From Syngnathus acus (taxonomy: Eukaryota > Chordata > Actinopteri > Syngnathiformes > Syngnathidae), in assembly GCF_901709675.1 (NCBI RefSeq), contig NC_051095.1, positions 16,041,956 through 16,105,955 of the forward strand: a stretch of DNA of 64,000 nt, read 5' to 3'. A program made the translations under genes and the position numbers. Positions 37,902 through 51,259 of this stretch are shown one piece after another. Below the pieces are notes generated by a model, which worked only from the letters and a program-made list of their open reading frames with translations, ran no database searches and was not told the DNA's origin. How positions within the stretch are numbered: position 1 is the first letter of the stretch; each line of letters begins with the position of its first letter.

Positions 37902-39081
37902 ATTATTATTATATAGTTTCAATTCCTGATATGCATTGGTCTCTTAGTAATGTAGTTCCCAGTTTCAGTCTCTCTACTGTCTATTATTTTAATAGCTTAC
38001 CAATTCAGCGCATAGGGGAGATGAACATTACCGTAGTTCATGTTTGACCAGCTATGGCTGTGCATCATGAGGCTGCTTTGGCACTCTGCATCATAGCAGA
38101 GAGGTGGGCGCCAAATAAACGTCATGCATGATTTTAAAAAATAACTTTTCTGTCAAAAAACTAATGTAACCCTCACCTGAAAATTGCTTCTCTATTGTCA
38201 TTCATACAAATTGCACCGCTTTGCATCTGAATCGATATTAGCATTTCTATTTCTAAGAGGTAATAGGTAAATCCATGTCCAGAAAGTAAAAGCCTGTCAC
38301 TATTTGGCATTTTGGCATTATTCCTCAACTGCCATGTAAATGGAGGTCATTTTATACTCACTTTTTTTTTCAAATGCAGACCAGTGACATTAAAAAAATG
38401 CAGTGTGCAAAAGTATATCTAAATAAATCCTGTGGAGTCTCTTTTATACATTTTATGTTTACTTTGGAAAGTAAATATGACTGCTGTTTTATTTCATTTT
38501 TAATATTTACTTTGCATAAATCCAACATTAACTCCTTAAGGAGAGAGAAGATGGCTATTTGTAAGCATAAGTATACAAAAGAACGTCATGAATTGGGGCA
38601 TGTGACAAGCTATGAACTATTCAGTACCGTAGTTTACTTTAGATAATCAGTGTAGCGCATTTTACTGTTTTAAATAATAACGTAACTGGCACATTTCTCT
38701 TTTTTTGTACTACACATCACACACAGTCTGCTGTTCTTTTTCCCTTCAACTCCGTAACATCTTTTTTCTCTTCCCCAGTCCCAGTTTCTTGATTGGATTT
38801 TCTATGTCATTCCCGTCACTCTCCCTCAGAATATTTTATCCATTCTGCGGCTGCCACAGGACAAGCTCGGCAAATTTGAATGGAACCCTCTGCATCTAGA
38901 ACTGAGTAGTCAAGAATTTTGGGAATGTGTCTGTGGGTCTCAGAAGGTTCAGCGTTTTCAACTTGACTGGAGATTACGCTTTACAAGCTTTTCAATGCTT
39001 TGGGATTCACACACTCTTGTTATGTGGATTAGCATGAGGGGGGGATCTGTTTTTATCCTTCATAATGCTAATTACAAACTC

Positions 39082-39160
39082 TACACACAAACACACACAC
39101 ACACACACGCACGGACACACGCACGCCCACACGCACACACACATAAACGCACACACACAA
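39082..39160 (+). repeat. (AC)n microsatellite with GC/GG interruptions
   Basis: AC-rich tract with ACGC and ACGG variants. Confidence 0.92.
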
Positions 39161-41049
39161 GTTCTCAATCCTCTCGACGAACGTATGTTCAAAACAGAAC
39201 GGCTGGCATGCAGTCATGATAAACTCCTTTCACTCATTAGAGAGTTGAGGGTGCTCTTGAACTATAGCACATCCTATCAGACCAGAGTACACAGTAAATA
39301 ACTAGTGAAGTTCAAACCAAGTAATGCAAAGGGCATTGTGGGAAAAAAAAACCCAACAACTTTACGTTCCCAAGAAATTAATGTGGCTCTCTTTGGCCTA
39401 TTCTGTACCCCTCCATCAAGTTCTTATAAAAAAAGCAGCATTTGCACAATTCTGCTGGAAGACAAACAAACAAACCAACAGATGCGAGGAAAACACAACC
39501 TCGCTCACGGAGGTAACAACATGAATTGTTTATAATCCCCACGGGGAAATTTGGCTCATTGTTTCTGCTTCACTCAACAGCTCAGAGGGAGGCAGAGGAG
39601 AGAACAACATTAATATGGGAAATACTTTGTGTTTTGTTCTACTCCTGCCAATCTTTCTGAAACACACTCTCACACAAAGATTATTTTTGCTCTTTTCAAA
39701 ACGCTTGTAAAGGGAAGTCAATAAGTATTTTAACTTTGGATTGTAAAGGATTAGAAGTATATATATTCAGATATGAAATAAAAACCGTGTGTGTGTGGGG
39801 GGGGTCAATAGGGAACCCAAGTAATCAAATCCACAGTTTTTTTCCCCACCATTATTCAATTTGACAATTTTCTAGCTGGTGAATTTAATATTAGAGTCAC
39901 GCGAATGACATACGCTACTACAAATACACCAGAAGTGTTGTAACTTATTTTATTTGTGCGGCTTTCCGCGGCCCAGTACTGGTGTCCAATGAAGAAATTG
40001 TGATCACTCCCTTGAGTCATTTCCACCTCCCACTTGAATGGAGGAGAGGGGTGTGTGGTCATATTCCTAATTAAAAGCGGACCTTTCCGAAGGCATTAGT
40101 TATTATTCCAAAATGAATGAATAAAATGGAAAATGATAGCTTTTTTTCATTTTCCTGATCAAAATATAGTACATAAACTGGGCTAGTTAGCAAAAATGGA
40201 AAAATCATCGCTTTTGTGTCCCTTTAATATAAATCCCAGTGCATATTTCTAGGCAGGACACACTTATGAAATGATTGCAAACTGTATTTAAAGAGATGGA
40301 GAGATACTCATAATAATGCGCCTCAGTGAACAGTTGCCTTATCCATCTGTCCATCTACTAGTGCGCCAAGGTGGCCAAAGTGGGCATACCAGAAGGAGCA
40401 GCACAGTGGCCATTAAATTTGTGCACTGTGGCAAAAATTATTGAATTAATTTTGAATTTCTATTAAAGTAAGTGACTAAGGTGATGGAATTATTTTTTAA
40501 TGCAAGGGACGAGACAGTAAAAATCCTAATGAGCAACTCAATTCATGTCATTCACATTCACATTTAAGCATGCGACACCAAGAAGGAAACACAGACCAGC
40601 TAAACACTAAAATGACAGTAAATCATTGAGAATCCCTGTCAATAGCTGTCACCTACAAATCTTGCTGAAGAGCCTCAATCACATCTTTTACACTTCTTCT
40701 GTTGGGTTGTGTAAGATGGCATAAAAAGAAGCACTGTCCAAAAGTACAACATCAATATTAAAAAAACATGAAAATCCATATCAATCTACAGGCGCAGCAA
40801 AGTGTGCTTTTGATTGCAATTTTACAGGTCAAAACGCATTTCTGTTGTGCCTCCTCTGGGCTTCTCTTTCTTTTGTAGTCAATACAAGAATGATTTTCAG
40901 CTCTTTCACCTCCCACACACATCATGTGAAACATGCGCAATGTGCATTCAAATTATAGCGGGCCGCATGGCAGCATCCAGCAGGGAGGATGCACTGTGAC
41001 TCACCTCGACCCTCATGAGAGAGCACAATGAAGTAGGCTACCTCATTGA

Positions 41050-41078
41050 TACACACACACACACACACACACACACAA
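41050..41078 (+). repeat. (AC)14 microsatellite
   Basis: Uninterrupted AC run. Confidence 0.93.
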
Positions 41079-41276
41079 TACATACCGCATTCTTTGAGCA
41101 AATGCTTTCTTATTGAACTTCTCGTCCAGAATCTGTCCTTCCTTATTTCCCTAACAAACAATGTAACTCCCTCCAGCACTGCTCCCTGGCCACTGAGCAA
41201 GATAAAGCAGAGAGGATAAAACAAACGACTGCAAGCACAATCATTTGTGGGTCTAATGTTTCTATAATTGTGAACA

Positions 41277-41328
41277 TGTGTGTGGGTGTGTGTGTGTGTG
41301 TGCGTGTGCGTGTGTGCATGTGTGTGTA
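41277..41328 (+). repeat. (GT)n microsatellite, interrupted
   Basis: GT tract with GGGT and GCGT interruptions. Confidence 0.92.
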
Positions 41329-41789
41329 ATGTACTGCAGAATTTTTTTTTAAATCAAATGGTGACAGGTATATTCGCAATTTACTTCAGCATTCACACTT
41401 TTGAAATCACATGTTGATTGTGCAACTACATGAGAATATAAGCGGTTGATTTTGTACTCCATGTCTGTTCCATGAAGAAAATAACCCCTTTGATTGAGTT
41501 GCTGGCTGCAAGTGCTGCTGTTGTTTATTTATTTTTAAATGCATTGTGTATGTAATTAATTGTCGTCGTCAAGAAAAATTTGGAAAATACAAATGGAATT
41601 GTTTGGTACAAAAACAAAATCAAGTCACTGGATTTTGATCGCAGTACATTTGACAGTATTGAAATTTTAAAATTCCACACCCATACACAATTCTAGAAAG
41701 AGCTGCAAATATTAAACTACTCACGTAGCTTACATCAGGCAGGATGTCAAAATAAATATTTGTAAAAAAAAAAATTTGGATTTTCTCTG

Positions 41790-42001
41790 CATACTCCTTT
41801 CCTTCCGTGTTCCCAAAACGTGCATGTTAGGTTAAGTGAAGACTCTAAATTGTTGTTGCAAATGTGGGAATGATTTCTTGTTTTGTTTGTTTGTCTTTAT
41901 GTGTCCTGCAATCGCCTCAGGCCAAGGTGTACATCTCTCACCTGCAGCACACTTGCAGCCCTAAAAAGGTATAAGCAGACTAAAAAAAATGGATGAATGG
42001 A
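41790..42001 (+). mobile_element. Old tRNA-derived SINE, 3' two thirds
   Basis: CGTGTTCCCAAAACGTGCATG, GAAGACTCTAAATTGT, TTGTTTGTCTTTATGTGTCCT, then AAAAAGGTATAAGCAGACTA and ATGGATGAATGG follow the SINE body and tail with many substitutions. The pol III head is absent. Confidence 0.7.
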
Positions 42002-42226
42002 AAATAAGTGTCCATTTGTAATATAACAACCGTATCAAACGTTTCAACGTGAGGATGATAAAATGCCTTTTCTAGCACAAGGTATCAAAACCATATTTTA
42101 ACTTCAAAAGCAAAAAAGGTTCAGATGAAAAATACAGTTTAGATGGGAAAATCCAATTACAGAAGGACTCAAAGTGAAATAATGAAAATCTAAATGGGTT
42201 ATGTAAATTCTAAATGGATGGAGACA

Positions 42227-42288
42227 TACACACACACACATGCTCACACGCACACACACACGCGCACACACACGCACGCACACACACT
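42227..42288 (+). repeat. (AC)n microsatellite, interrupted
   Basis: AC tract with TGCTC and CGCG interruptions. Confidence 0.92.
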
Positions 42289-43210
42289 CTCATTTTCCAT
42301 ATTCTGGTTTAAAGCCATCATTTTCCTCCTGTCATATAACGCTGCTAATGCTGCTTAATGTCATCTGTTGACAAAAGTGCGGCACTCTTTTACATCCTCA
42401 ACCCGTTAAATTAGCTGTCTGCAAATCTGAAGGAAGAGAGACCAGGGAGATAAATGTCAGCAGAAGAGGAAAAAGAAAGAGCAGAGATTGGTGAGTGAGA
42501 CAGGACAAAGGCTGCAAGATAGTCAGTGGGAAAAGGTTTGGCACTGCTATACCACCAAAAGAGTAGATGATGGAGATGAGACGACAGGAGATTGATGGCT
42601 CACGCGGAGGTTGAATGAATGTCAGTTGGACTGCCGAGCCTCCAGAGAGACACCAGAGAGATATTAATGCAATTTGGGAATTTAAAGGTCAAGGTTGTCT
42701 AAAATGAAGCTGATAAAACAAATCTAGGACCATCTTTGCCTCCATTTGAAGTAGCAGCCAGCTTGTCATTTTAGCTTGGTCCTGTGAGGCTCGTTAGTAC
42801 CTGACTTAAGTGACGGACATTCATAGTTTTCACACACAGACACGTCAAGAAGACTCTCTGACCTGCTTTACTTATTCTGTTTTCGACTTTGACCCTCTCA
42901 TAAGAAGACTTTGGCATCCCTGTGATCACCCTCTTGCCCCCAAGTTCACATGCAAACCTCTGTGGGTCTCATTTGACAGTCTGCTCCTTTCCCCACATGA
43001 AACTGAGGCAACCTGTTCTCATGAGGATTTAGTATCAAAAGTTACATGAAGGACATCCCTTTTTTTTATGGTTTTATGTGAGAAGTAAATGTACTTGAAT
43101 AATTTCAAAGAGATCTGGAAGTTTAAAGATGTCTTTGTGGTTGTCACATTACGACGTGTGAAGCGCTTTGTTACAGCTGCACCTGCTGTAAAATGCGCTA
43201 TTGAAACAAA

Positions 43211-43246
43211 GTTGTATTGTATTGTATTGTATTGTTTTATATTGTA
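43211..43246 (+). repeat. (GTATT)n pentanucleotide repeat
   Basis: About five GTATT units followed by a degenerate copy. Confidence 0.85.
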
Positions 43247-43454
43247 TAAACGATTTTACCTCAACACATTACAGTCAGTCAAAGGAAAAAAAACATAGCT
43301 TACCATAGCAATTAGTATGTGCTTTTATTAAATAATTTGATTACATCAACAGTGCTGACACCAAACTGTATCTACATTCTTGATTTTTTGTTGTATATTT
43401 TCGTGTAAAACAAGGACGAGAACAAAGGGGTTAGCTCTGCTTGAAGTTGCAAGT

Positions 43455-43690
43455 TATGGCTCAGGGCCTTCAATTTGGGGTGTGTATACTCTCGAAGAAA
43501 TCTAGCTGCTCCCACATTCCAGAAAATATGCATGTTTGGTTTGTGACCACTAAGTTGTCCATAGGTGTGAATATGAGAAAGAGTGCTCTACATGTGCCGT
43601 GTGAAGGGCTGGCAGGCACCCAAAGTCGGACAGGATCGGCTCCAGCTTAGCTGCGACCTTAATGAGGTTAAGTGGTGTAGAACATTGATG
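43455..43690 (+). mobile_element. Old tRNA-derived SINE
   Basis: CTCCCACATTCCAGAAAATA and TGCATG, CTAAGTTGTCCATAGGTGTG, CGGACAGGATCGGCTCCAGC and GAGGTTAAGTGGTGTAGAA match successive parts of the SINE body. The head is unrecognisable and the GGAT tail is lost. Confidence 0.7.
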
Positions 43691-46600
43691 GCTGAAACTT
43701 CATCTGGACATAAACTTATCATGACACTAACGTACATCCCAATTTACATGACAAAGAAACAAATGGTAATATCTGTTAAATCAATTATTATAGTTTAAAT
43801 CTGCTGCCCCTTTTCTTTAAAACTGATCATATATTTTTAATTGTTGATTTAATTGCGATTTGAGCAATGTTCTGATGCACTTGTCCCTATTTTCAAGGAT
43901 TTGTTATTCACCTTAGATGATCTGCAGCCAGGAGTGTCTGATTGCATTGTTTCTAAGTGTATGGGAGTATGAAGCCGAGTAAATGAGGAAGTTTGTTTTC
44001 CAAACCTTTGTTTGTGGCCGTTTGAAATGAATGTGATTCTTTGTCAGAGGCAGTGAACAGAGACAAAGAAGTTAGATGTGTTTTGTGTTTGTGAATGTGC
44101 TTGTGGGTCCGTGCGCTTGTGAATGCTTGTGTACACCTGCCCGATCATTATATAACAATGTGAGTGGCAGCTGCTGGGAGACAGAAGTATTGATCCAACG
44201 AATGCAAGTTGTCGATTCGGACCCCGCCGGGTTGATGAGGTAATTGGCAAGTTTGTAGCTCTGTGTATAGGATTGGACGGAAAAAAGAAGAATGGGATTT
44301 TGCTTTATTTGGTTATTTAACCATTTTGGTAACTGCCTCATTTTTTATATTTTTTGAATCAAAAGTGAATGCTGCATGTTCTTTTATATGCTTTTATTTG
44401 CCTTTATTTTATACCATAATTCTCTCTTGGTAGTACCCACACTGAATTCTCATCATGACTGGCAAAGGTTTTTGATTGAATTCTGTCAAAACCCAAATTA
44501 CATGGCAGCATGGGATGTCATTCCAGTAATATAAAAAAAATAAACTATCCCTCACCACATAACTACTAAAACAAAACAGAGTGTCATCATCATCTTCACC
44601 ATCATCACAGAAATAAAAAAAAATAAAAAATAAATTGAAAAGTAGCCGTAACTGTCTGATAAACAATCACAATGGTCAGTTCTGATAACACGTTTTTTTA
44701 AGTGGAAGTTTTTAGGTCTGCTCATAAAAAATGTGTCTGCCTTCCAGACCAAATCTGAAAGATGGCTTCACAACAAAGGAGCCTGATTATTAAAGGGTCT
44801 GCTTCACATTCTATTTTAAATGCACAAATTCAGTATATAAGAATTTTGGGAGCCTCGTGAATTAATGAGGTCAGTAAAAACACTTCAAGGTATTGTCTCT
44901 ATACAGCATTTACTGTATCACTATTATTATAAGATGAGGTTAAAGACGTTAAATTTATTTCTAATATAGGGAGTCAGTGCAGTGTGGCTAGCTTTTTATA
45001 AATAGGATTTTCTTTTTCTCCTCGTTCTTGTCAGCACTCGATTAGCTGGTGACTCAAAATCTGAGTCTTTACGGTCTCCCGGGGTGCTCTCTATGAGAAA
45101 GTTCCAATAAACCCGCTTCGATGTCACAATAGCATTTCGTACTTTATTCAGAATTATTGAGTGGGAAAAAATTACGATATTTTTCTGATGTTGCACAAGT
45201 GAAAACAATGCTTGAGTTGAATGATAAATCCTGAGAAAAGATTTTACCAGGATTCTTTACGATTCTGCTGCAGGCCAGCGCAAAGCAATCTCGAACATCT
45301 CTGCCAATGGCGGCCTTGATTGCCTCTCAGGCCCTGGGAGCCAAGGACAACAATTTAAATTTTAAGAAAGAATAAAGTTGCCTGTTCTAAAATTCTTGGT
45401 ATCTTTAAAGCATGCCTGAAATTTGGATTAGGGATTTATTTCATCATCTTTTATCGATTAAACGAAGTTCACTCTAATCTGCCTAACAAATGAAAGGTAG
45501 CAGTGTTTTGTTGTGGTTCCATGACCAACCAGTGTGAGGCACCATGGGGCATCAAGACCGGGGAAAAAATCAAATAAGAAGAAAAAAAGTAGTAAAAGTA
45601 GCAAAGGGCTAACACGTGTCTGATAATTTAAAAAAACAATTTGAATTAGATTGGGACATGGTCAGTTGTTTGAACCAATGAAAAATCATCCGTCCGGCAT
45701 CAACCACTATTTTCTGAAAGGGGTTCTCCCAAATTTTTACATACAAGCCCATGTTTTGCTCATTGTGCTTCAGTCTATCCTTGACGATGCTCACGAATTA
45801 TTTCTGCTTTTGAGAATATTTCTGAGCAGACTCCAGCCTCTTTTATTATCTGGTACTTATGTTGACTTAAAATGAATAGTACATGAAAGAATACGGAATG
45901 TGAAAAAGGGAGAAAATATGCAGTTAATCAAATTCGTCATTGGTGTTGGACCAGAGAGAGACGTCGTGGCTGAATCACTGTTCATCTTAATTATGTTTGA
46001 TGAAGTTGGATTCAGGGCTCTTGGGTACTTCCACTCAAACTACTTCAATAATCCAAACCTGGAATTAATATTAAAGTGGAACTAAGACGTCTATAGCCCA
46101 ACGCCTGATTAATTATTCAACAGAATTTTAATGTCGTATACATATTTTCTCACTTGTTTTACTGATTAGAATCTCTCAAGGGGAACATAAATGAATAGCG
46201 AAAAAAGGAAAATCTGAAGTGGCCCTCATTCCTTTTTGTCCAGGTTTTGTCTGCATATGCTCTAAGCAAAGACTACAGAAGAATACATTGTTTTATTTTG
46301 CAGCAGCCGTGTTCTAGATTTTTTGCATGTGGATGAGGTGACCAACAATGTCCCTACCTTTTCTCCACCTAAAGAAACAACAAACACTTTTATTTTAATT
46401 GAAATGTTGTGACACACGCAATATGAATCAAGCCAGGAAGAAATAAAGACAGAAAGGCAGAACCATAAAGCATTTGAGCAGGCGGCTGATTTATACATGC
46501 ATCCCATGCCACAACAAAAGCCTCAAATTCATACCCAGAGCGGTTGTGGCTGAAAGCATTTACGCTGCACCAATTTTGTATTTGCCTAGGATCATGTTTC

Positions 46601-46801
46601 AACCTCTCAGCTGTGCAGTATTGTACATTTCTGCTGTTGTTGTTTTTAATATAGTTATTAAACCACATTTTCAAATCAGTGTGTTAATTGGAAAAAGCAT
46701 TTCCTAAAGTACAGTGTGTCTCGATGTGTTAAATAATTTTCTATTCATCCTATGTGTTAATATATGCAGCACAGTGGAGTACATAATTTGCTTTAGTCTC
46801 C

Positions 46802-47637
46802 TGCAAGGTTAACCTTTCTATATTTTAACATTCATCCGGAGGCATCCTGGCCCAAGTAAAGGAGTTCATCATTTGTATAACAATGGAAGATGAGACAACA
46901 CACATGAGAGAATATATTGCATTGTAATAAAACAAATAAAAAGACTGAAGAAGGTTGAATGTGTGACTTGTTAAGCTATTGCAGTCTGTCAAGTACGTTA
47001 TTTGTATTACGAAAGAATAAGATTATAAGACTTATGCTGTATTACTGGGAATAAAAAGATAAATACTTAATTAATATAGAAGCAATGACATTTAAAATGG
47101 TTAAAATTCTTAGACATTTATTTTGTTATTATTCTAACATTTTCTTCACAAGATGTAAGTTGTGTTTATGTGTTACATTGAATATTAAGACATTGTAAGC
47201 TAAACAATATTTTTTCTTATTGAACAGAAATGTTATTTTAAAAAGAATTTAATGTGCAACTATTGTATAATTTTATTTTTGCTATTTTTCTTTGCAATGT
47301 ACTGTATATTGCTGATTAACACACAAGTAAAAACTGTTAAGGAAACAACATTCACGATCTTCGTATTTCTCCGTTTTCAGCCAATTCAGGTTGTGACAAA
47401 TGCAATTTCTTATGACATTGTCAATTATTTTTGCTGGTCTCTTTGCATTTAGAAATGTGGTAATCTAGGATTCCCGCATTATGTTTGCAAGGTTAACCTT
47501 TCAATATTTCAACATCCATCCAGTTGCATCACACCGGCTTCATTAAAAGCGAGCCCAAATGACGTACAAGGACTTCATAAGTTTTATTATATGATAGAGA
47601 CGCTGAGACAAACACGTGAGAACATTCTGAAATGCAA
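46802..47637 (+). repeat. Diverged direct repeat, units 684 bp apart
   Basis: TGCAAGGTTAACCTTTCTAT at 46802 recurs as TGCAAGGTTAACCTTTCAAT at 47486. Similarity continues through AACAT(T/C)CATCC and, with gaps, to GAGACAA(C/A)AC...TGAGA about 100 bp on. Either a local duplication or two copies of one unidentified repeat. Confidence 0.5.
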
Positions 47638-47758
47638 TTCAAAAATGTGGATATTGAAGACAGATTAATGTACATTCTTAGGTATATTTATATATTTTTA
47701 TTTTACATATACTCATTATTATTGTATATCTTGACAAATTTTTTCTTGTCTGCTTTAG

Positions 47759-47857
47759 ATATGGAAATGTGGCAATTGAGAATTAACATATCGGTCAGAA
47801 AAGTTTCTCTCCGGCTCATTGCAGCAAGAAGGCATTTGAAAGTTGCTATTTGCAGAG
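47759..47857 (+). other. Exon-like segment encoding 32-33 residues, unassigned
   Basis: TTTTTTCTTGTCTGCTTTAG (AG at 47757-47758) and TTTGCAGAG|GTATGT enclose 99 nt. Only one frame is open, phase 1 at both ends, containing MWQLRINISVRKVSLRL. It is basic and has no domain I know. The surrounding 46.8-47.9 kb is repetitive and AT-rich, so this may be chance. Confidence 0.2.
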
Positions 47858-48544
47858 GTATGTTTGAATGGAAGGCCCACAACGTGTGACCTTTTGAGTT
47901 AATTGAGTCCACGATGAAAAGTAAATCAGATGTGAGTGCATAATATGACAAATAGACATATTTTTATTCCAACGGAATTGAACTGACCTATACATAGAAT
48001 AACATAGAGACACATAGCTATGAAAATTAACATTGTGTGTTTCTATGAAGTGGTGAGATTATTATGTATTAAATATGTAATGTCCGAAAAGTTAGATTTG
48101 GAATTTTGAAAAGAAAATGGAAACTGTGAGACCAATATTTAAAGTAAGAAAGGGAAAATAGAGAGGCAAGGCATGTTAGAATTACAGAGAACAAGCGAAA
48201 AAAGCAGCATCTGGTTTAAGCTGCCTCCGCCTGCCAAGTCCCGATATCCTGACTATACAGAAGCCTTTGCTGTCTTGTTCTTGCAGCTGTGCATGTGAAG
48301 AACAAAGCTTGATGTCTCGGCTTGGTGGTTCTCAGGATTCCTTCCAGTTATTGTCGGTCTTTATTTCCAGCTGAGAGACTTTTATGTTTCTATTCCATCA
48401 GCTTTGAGCAAGGATGTGTTTGTCTGAAGCCCACATCACAAACTGATGGTGGCACCTGACTACTTGTGTAGTTATAAAGTATGCATAGGATGGACAATGA
48501 AGATGTCATAGTTATCGTAGTGAAGGCCTAAAAGATTTTAAGTC

Positions 48545-48763
48545 TAAGTGTCTATCACTCAGCATGAAGGGTTGGAATTGGGGGGTTAGATCACCAAATG
48601 ATTCCCGAGCGCGGCACCGCTGCTGCTCACTGCTCCCCTCTCCCCCAGGGGATGGATCAAAATCACACGGGGATGGGTTAAATGCAGAGGACAAATTTCA
48701 CCACAACCAGATGTGTGTGTGACGATCATTGGGACTTTAACTTTAACTTTTAACTTTAAGTAG
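48545..48763 (+). mobile_element. SINE-like repeat of a second family, (TTTAAC)n tail
   Basis: AAGGGTTGGAATTGGGGGGT, GCGCGGCACCGCTGCTGCTC, GGGGATGGGTTAAATGCAGA and GGACAAATTTCACCACAACC precede a tail of ACTTTAACTTTAACTTTTAAC. I recognise this block as a common fish interspersed repeat. It is unrelated to the GGAT-tailed SINE. No pol III boxes or duplications were confirmed. Confidence 0.75.
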
Positions 48764-48870
48764 GGCTGCATGATAATGGAAAAACATGCAATATGGTGCA
48801 TGCTTGATGAATATAGCAATATTGATATTGTGGCAATATTTAATATGCGCCTAATGGAATGACGGATTTT
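48764..48870 (+). mobile_element. End fragment of a GGGCTGCA-type DNA element
   Basis: TAGGGCTGCATGATAATGGA directly follows the (TTTAAC)n tail and resembles the terminus seen in reverse at 13317. No opposite end was found. Confidence 0.45.
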
Positions 48871-48998
48871 TTTTTTCATGCGGCAAAATAATTAAGGTTA
48901 ATGCATTCTTAGTTAATTAGTTGTAGTTAGCGTACATTTTCTATTATTGGATGGTGATGCACATTTAACTTTGTGATTGACTGGTCAAATTCAGATAA

Positions 48999-49000
<2 letters not shown>

Positions 49001-49096
<96 letters not shown>

Positions 49097-49099
49097 GTG
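49001..49099 (+). repeat. (GT)n microsatellite, about 45 units
   Basis: Uninterrupted GT from 49001 to 49090, then GCGTGTGTG. Confidence 0.97.
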
Positions 49100-50278
49100 C
49101 AGCCTGGAGTATGAAGCTGTTGGTGAGTTGGTGTTGGTAAACGGTTGTTTATGTGTAAATTGTCTGCTTCACTTGATCTATTTTAGAGTGCCAGGGATTA
49201 ATAAGCCTGCATTTATTTCATCATAACATCAACATAATACAATAAATATAAAGTTAAATGAAAACTCTTGAGGTGGATCTCAAAGGGCCTTTTTGATGAT
49301 AGTGACTCAGTTAGCAAAAATAGAAGAAACTATGGAGGTGGGTCTCGCTTGTGACTGTAACAGCTTCTATTCTTTAGGGGATGCTTAATAGAATATTTTG
49401 GAGTCTGTGTGTGGAAGTTTTTTTTTTTTTTATTCCATACAACAGTTAGAAGAAGAGTTGTCACTGATGTGGAGTTGAGAGAGAGCTTCAGTCAGTTGCT
49501 CTTCTAGTTCATCTTAAATGTGTTGGGTGGGCTGACTTTAGGGTCCCCAGTTTCCTCTTAACCAAACTCGCTCAAGTATTCATTTATGGACCCGGTTTTG
49601 TGCAGGCTGCAAAAAACAAACAGTTGGTTGGATTGAATTGTCTTGGTTAGTCAGACCCATAATTCAAATCAAAGTGGAACAAAGGGGGCTAAATCCAGCT
49701 TCTGATTAATTTATTCATTCATTTATTGATTAACAACTCTGTCCAAACACCATATAATGTGTCAAAATAGCTGAGTGTTTCATCTAGCCATGATGATGAG
49801 GTAAAATATTATATCAATATTCAATGTTAGTGTTTGTTATTTAATGAGGACTTGCAGTCCCATTGATGACAAAGCCATTGCCCACATAGTAAATAAAATT
49901 TTGTTGTTGGCATTCTAGATAGGGTCTAGAATCTCCTTTTGAAAAATGTGTTCGCTCACAGGTGAATTTATTATACCACAAATTATGGATTTAAATTCAG
50001 AATACTTTAAACCTACTTTCACATATGACATCATAAACTTGGTTAAAAAGAGGATTAACCTTAAAGGAAAACAAAAGGCCATAGTAGGTCCTGCCTCACT
50101 CCATTTGCACCGTAATTTAGCACACAAACAAACACCCTTTGTCACCCTTGCCCAGGGACAACGTCAGGTGATTAACACAAAGAGGAGGTAAAAAGATTCA
50201 GGCTTGTGTTAAGTCGGCGAAATGGACAACGGAAAATCAATTCAAACACGAGGGCTAATATGCAGTACATTTCCCACT

Positions 50279-50343
50279 GTGTGTGTGTGTGTGTGTGCGT
50301 GTGTGTGTGTGTGTGTGTGCGTGCGTGTGTGTGTGTGTGAGTG
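50279..50343 (+). repeat. (GT)n microsatellite, interrupted
   Basis: GT tract with GC interruptions. Confidence 0.93.
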
Positions 50344-51259
50344 TTGTCACACGCTCTACTCGCTGCACAAACAAAAAGTGAAATGCATGAATAAGCTACC
50401 GGGTAACGAAGGAACCCAGCACTCCCACCACAGAGGGATCAATTAATTTCTGTAGACCAACAGCAACTAATCAATAGCTGCCTGAGAAAATGGAGGGATA
50501 CACACACTCAACACCTTTGAGGACAGATAAAGGTTATAGTACCACCTGACCGCTGCAATTACTTATTGGCTCATTTGCGTGAAAACTACATTGAAATAAA
50601 ATAATTCAAATTTGGTTGCATGTTGTACTCTATGGCACATGTTTACTGACAAATAATGATTTGATCTGTCAGACTGCTAATGCCTAATGAGAATCACATC
50701 AGGCTTGAGAACGCCTGCACATGAGGTTCTGCAGTTCAAAAAGAGTGAGTGGGCATCTAACAACACACAAATACCCATTGCACACTGCCCTCTATTTCGT
50801 GTTTTTTTTTTCCCTTTTTTGCCACCTGGTTGCAAAACAGTAATTTCTGGAAGGAAATGGAATGTTGTTGAAACCATTCATCTTGGCAGCCAATCCCTCT
50901 TACTTGCATAGGTCGGTGGTTCCACAGATCACCACATCCGTCAACTGTAGAAAATACGCAGTTTTTGCATTTGGAAAGGAAATCAAGAATACAGAGCACA
51001 ATCTTATTCCAACACTGCCAGAAAACAATCAACATTCACACAGATGGACAGAAACTAAAATAGCAACAAAATAGCATGTGGCAGTAGTTGGGGATGCCAT
51101 TTAGTTGGCCACCCCTGGTATGAACCATAAGTGCTGTTGATTTAGTCTCAACTACTTTGTGGAAGGGAAGTGAATATTGACTTTACATAGATATGTGTAA
51201 AGTCTTCCTCCAAAATGACCATTGAAGTGTATGTAGTGTCCACTAAAGGGAAGTGAGTA

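Larger units (their letters stand above)
37915..41789. other. No gene recognised
   Basis: AC microsatellites and unassigned AT-rich DNA, with a G8 run near 39798. Confidence 0.55.
43691..48544. other. No gene recognised apart from exon-like segment at 47759
   Basis: AT-rich, with the diverged direct repeat at 46802/47486. No known protein motif. Confidence 0.5.
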
